From NCBI GenBank assembly GCA_907165065.1, contig OU015539.1, forward strand, positions 806,001-870,000: 64,000 nt of DNA, in the 5' to 3' direction. A program made the translations under genes and the position numbers. The DNA comes from Caprimulgus europaeus. Lineage: Eukaryota > Chordata > Aves > Caprimulgiformes > Caprimulgidae. This document shows positions 59,980 through 64,000 of this stretch, piece by piece. The notes beneath the pieces were generated by a model. That model was not told the origin of the DNA. It searched no databases and saw nothing but the letters and a program-made list of their open reading frames with translations. Each line of letters begins with the position of its first letter. Position 1 is the first letter of the stretch.

Positions 59980-61410
59980 GTACATCAGATCTGACACCGA
60001 GAGAGGCCTTTCCATTCTGTTTAGTCCTTGGAGCAGTCCCCAGTCCCTAACTCACAGCAAAGACGTGATGGCTGAACCTCCCTGAGTGCACTGGGCTGTG
60101 GTTGTTTCATCTGAAGGTTTCTTGCACTTTCCTTGGAAGCCTCTAAACTTTCTCGCTGGCGGGTGCCAGGGTGAGCCAGAGCAGCAGTTTCTCTGTCCCC
60201 CATCTTAGAGAATGAGTGCTTGGCTGTTAGTCTTTAACGATGTTCTAGGGCATCATTGTCACCTCCTGTCTGCTGAAGTCACCACAAAGCAATCTGGCCC
60301 CTCCCTTTGCACCAGTGACAGGCCACTATCAGCGTTGGCTTTCCCAAACAAGATCATTTGCAGAGTGAATTCTGCCAGGATTTATTTGTAGTGGGGAGAA
60401 GAGCCAAGAGGAAGACAGAGGGACCTGTCTTTAACTGTCTGCTCCCTGTGTCAAATTTGTCAGGAACATCCCTCTGCAGACCAAAAAACTGAGACCTGGA
60501 TTTCTCTAGCACAAGCTCAGCACAAGCAGAGCAGTTCACCTGCATGGCCTGACAGCGGGCTCCTAGGAGCAACAAAACAGCAACAGGGACAACAACAACT
60601 GCCACCAAGACCACAAAAGCTCATTTGGCTCAAGGTGGTTCAGTTGTCAGTGTGTTTGGAGCTAAAAGGTCTTGTCTCTATTCCTGCTGATGCTTTGAAG
60701 TTCCCAACTCACCATGACAGGCTGCACAAGACACAGATGGCATCAGAAATAACCACTGGCTGGTAACAGCCACTTCCCTTCCCCTTGGCTTCTGTGCTCT
60801 ACAGACAGATTAGTTTTAGACCATGGTACATAGAAAAAGCTGCAAAGCTCTACTTTATTTTCATGTAATTCTCCCTGAAGTGTGATTTCACAGCAGTTCT
60901 TTGGCAGCAGATCCCTTCGGGTTGCCCCGTCTGAGGTGTGTTTGAGTGCTTGGCGGGATTTTCTGCTTGGGTTTTTTGGCTGTAGAGCCCGATGGCTGCA
61001 GCTGCTGCTTTAGGGAAAGGGTTCCCCAAAATGCAACCCCAGGGACCCTGTGTTGGGCAGAGCCATTGCATGTGTCCCACAAAGGGATCTGATAGGTGTG
61101 GCCATCCTTGAGGGAACCATCACTACACCCACTGCAGTCCCTTTGTGAACATACCCACCTGTGGCAGGCCAAGGATTCTGCCTTTTCCAGCCCCCCCAGG
61201 ACACAGTGCAGCGTTATCGGGCAGAGCCAGGTTTAGCAAGAACCAGGAAAGGGGAAACTGAAAGAGCAGCAAGATCAGGCATTAAACAAAGAGCTGCACT
61301 TTTCTTTTTTGTTGTTGGAATGCAAAATTAACAGTTTATTTATTCCTTTTGTGTCCAGTACCATGAATTCAGGTGCCCAAACCATCTTAATTGTTTGCTT
61401 CCTCTCACAG

Positions 61411-61461
61411 CTTGAGTGTGACCTTTGGAGGAACACGCAGTCCTGCGTGAAGGGCCCATAA
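61411..61461 (+). CDS. Speculative terminal exon fragment
   Basis: A strong acceptor (TTGTTTGCTTCCTCTCACAG) is followed in phase 0 by sixteen codons (LECDLWRNTQSCVKGP) and a TAA. Phase 0 is what the possible donor at 59980 would need, so this could be the end of the C-terminal extension. No homologue is recognised and a chance acceptor is quite possible. Confidence 0.2.
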   Translation, partial: LECDLWRNTQSCVKGP

Positions 61462-64000
61462 TCCGGTTTCAGAGGCCGTGGGCTGGTGGCTCACGTGTAG
61501 CTTTGCCAGTTGATGCTCACACTGAATTGCAGAGCTCTCCATACATCTGTGCATGTATTTAACTGTATGGAGCTGACGTCAGGCCAACACAATCACCAGA
61601 TTACCCCGCTGCAGCAGGGGAAGGAGGGGGTGGTTTCACCCCGTGGTGTGTGAACAATGGTAACAGAGTTCTCTGTAGAGCAAGGACTTCATGCAGCAAG
61701 GTAAATGGGTTGTTGTTATTCAAGCCTCCAGGAGGTACCAAGCAGCTCTGTCTTGGTATATCCAGGCCAGCTGGAAAGCTTTACTGGGTTCTGTGTCCAT
61801 GTAACCAGCAGACATTATACCAGGGAATGACCTGAAGTACCTGGTAAAAAAAAAAAAGTGAAGTCTGTGCCCAGAATCCAAATTATCCAGAGTCTGAATG
61901 ACAACTGTCTTGGAGGACAGGGAGTTCACAGCAAACAAAGATTACTGTTGTAACTGGGACCCACATAAGATATGACCAGCCTTAAGGAGAAGCATCTGGA
62001 GGGGTGCACCATCCTGGGTTATCATGACTGGTTAATAAATTCTTGCCAGGAAGTAGCAGGTAACTTCCCAGTGAGATTTTTTTTTTTCAGTGAAAATACA
62101 GATTTGACAGATGCCATGCATGTACCAGAAATGTATCTGCTTCAACATTCCATTTTTCATAAAACCCAAACTGGAACCCTGGTTAAACCTTTTCAAAATG
62201 GCAAATTTTAATGTTATGTTTTTACAGCCTGGTGATTCAGTTTTGATACGGTGCCATTTTTGGAAAGTCAGCCCTGAAACAGATGGAATGATTTTGCAAA
62301 ATACAACCTATCAGCCCCAAAAGGAATGTAAAGACAACATTCCCTTTAAAAGTTTATGTTGTGGAATTTCCATCAGGAGAAAATCCTGTACCAGGTCATT
62401 TCACCTGATGCCAGGGCCATGCCCTCTGTTCACAGATCTCACACGTCCCAAAGCACGGTGGGTGCCTGTAGCAGCATAAACATCAGTAATCAGTGACAAC
62501 AATGTGCTCCCCACCTGCCCTGCTCCTGGGCTTTGTGGGGCCCATGTCCCCCACACATTAATGTGCAGATTTCCCTCCCCACTGCAGATGCTGCTCATCC
62601 CTTTCTGCAGAACAGCAGCTCCTTGCAGCAAGCAGCCACCATGTGGGTTTCACAGCTTCCACTGCTCATGTCTATTTATGGCACTAAAAATCTCCATCAC
62701 CTTCAAACCAGTTGGAGATGCTGCACAGAGTGTGGTGGAGCTTTCATCCTTTGCTTCAAATAACAAGGAATAAATATTTACCCAAAGAGCAGGACTGGAA
62801 TCCCTGGAGAATGTCCAGCAAGTCCCAGAGAAGTAAACGATACACAAAAACCACAGAAGCTTTTCCCTGAATTCTCTTGAGAAAATCAATCTTAACATCT
62901 TTAGAGAAAGTGCAGCTGGGGGTCGATTTCCCGAGCAGCTCCAGGGATCTGACCTCGCTGCTCTGGCTGACGTAAAGAGGAGTGGGGCAGGCAGGGCCTG
63001 TGGGCTGCAGGGCTGGGAGGGCAGAAGAGGTCAGCTTTCTGATGCAAACCAGCCCCAAAGGTTGGTGCAGGAAGCAGGACAAGCAGAAACCAACAGTTCT
63101 CAGTGCAGTTAGGGAGCTACCAAGGAACACACCAGTTTCCTCCAAGAGACAAGAAGATACCATCTGCTGGCGTGTCTTGGAAGTTGGCCTGGGACTGGCA
63201 GGCTGAGTTCTCAAGGGCTTGACTAGAATGGCATCAGCCTCGCAGGTCCTGCAGCCCACACCACCTTCTGGAGCTCACCATCATGCTATGGGCATTTCAA
63301 ACTCCCAGAGCCCATCTCAGCACCACCAAAGTGGAGAGTTTAGTCCTCATGCAGATGAGGGAGTGGTGCAGCTTAATACAGGGCTCGACACAGTTATTTT
63401 CATAGCTCTGGAGTGATGGAAAGCCTTTCCTGTGGCACAGCATGGGGAAACACTGTTAGCACTGGCAAACCTGGGGATGATGTGAGAATGGTGGAAGAGA
63501 AATGTACTTGGCCTGAAGAAGCACAGGGAAGGGCTCCAGGGATGTTCAGGGAATGGTTGTTTAGTCTAGCAAAACAAAGGCAGAAAGTGATGGAGTTGGG
63601 ATCTCTATAAATAAAGTGGGATAGTAAAAACCAGGGAAGGAGAAGAAACATTCAAACCAGAAAACAATGCCAGTGGCAAATCTAGACAGGATTAGGATTT
63701 TTTTCCCCCCTTAAAGAAATCAGTTCTAATTCACATGGGAATTAATTCAGAGATGTCCAATGGCCTGTGCTAGGCAGATGTCTCACAATCTTGCTGGACC
63801 TTTTTCTGGCCTTACAGTGTATGTTGGAACAGCAGATATGTCTATCCATTTGAGAAAAGCTAAGTGAGAAAAGCTGGTAGGATGATGTCCAACAGATGGT
63901 CCTTACACATCACATCTGAGTTTGTCTTGTGGTATTTCACGAGACTGTTGGAGTGGTCCACTAAGAACAAAATCATCTCTGGGAACTCTGGACCTGCCCC

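Larger units (their letters stand above)
57703..64000 (+). other. 3' region of CCDC9B and intergenic DNA
   Basis: Apart from the tentative exons and polyadenylation signals listed, no gene is supported. In mammals PLCB2 follows CCDC9B on the same strand. I looked for its N-terminal exons on the plus strand and did not find them, so it presumably starts beyond the right edge. AT-rich stretches with TAAT words occur at 59255-59470. No recognisable repeat family was seen. Confidence 0.6.

Overview
This window looks like vertebrate nuclear DNA, most probably from a bird. It has large introns with GT-AG junctions, CpG-rich first exons, and a low density of interspersed repeats whose recognisable members are CR1-type LINE fragments. 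There is no bacterial-style gene packing, and almost all long open frames are chance frames in introns and intergenic DNA. I found the genes by reading splice junctions and checking that codon phase carries across each intron.

Two known genes lie head to head. On the minus strand (positions 1283 to 12379) are the first four coding exons of DISP2, a dispatched-family RND membrane protein; the rest of the gene lies beyond the left edge. On the plus strand (25797 to 57702) is a nearly complete CCDC9B gene: a seven-codon first exon plus eleven further coding exons, all phase-compatible, giving about 647 residues. This divergent pair matches the vertebrate CCDC9B / PHGR1 / DISP2 neighbourhood as I remember it.

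Between them, at 13182-13373 on the minus strand, is a short histidine- and glycine-rich reading frame with an internal 16-residue repeat and a good splice acceptor. Human PHGR1 (proline-, histidine- and glycine-rich 1) occupies this position and orientation, so the frame is the best candidate for an undescribed or poorly annotated gene. The link to PHGR1 rests on position and composition, not on alignment.

Layout: 1-12379, DISP2 5' half with intron 2 carrying a CR1 fragment; 12000-12640, CpG island around the DISP2 start; 13182-13373, histidine-rich frame; 13374-25796, intergenic without recognised genes; 25797-57702, CCDC9B, whose introns hold CR1 copies, a 274-bp hexanucleotide array, an old LINE fossil and a promoter-like CCAAT/E2F block; 57703-64000, 3' region with one or two possible extra CCDC9B C-terminal exons and otherwise nothing recognised. 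I saw no tRNA, rRNA, CRISPR or intact mobile element.
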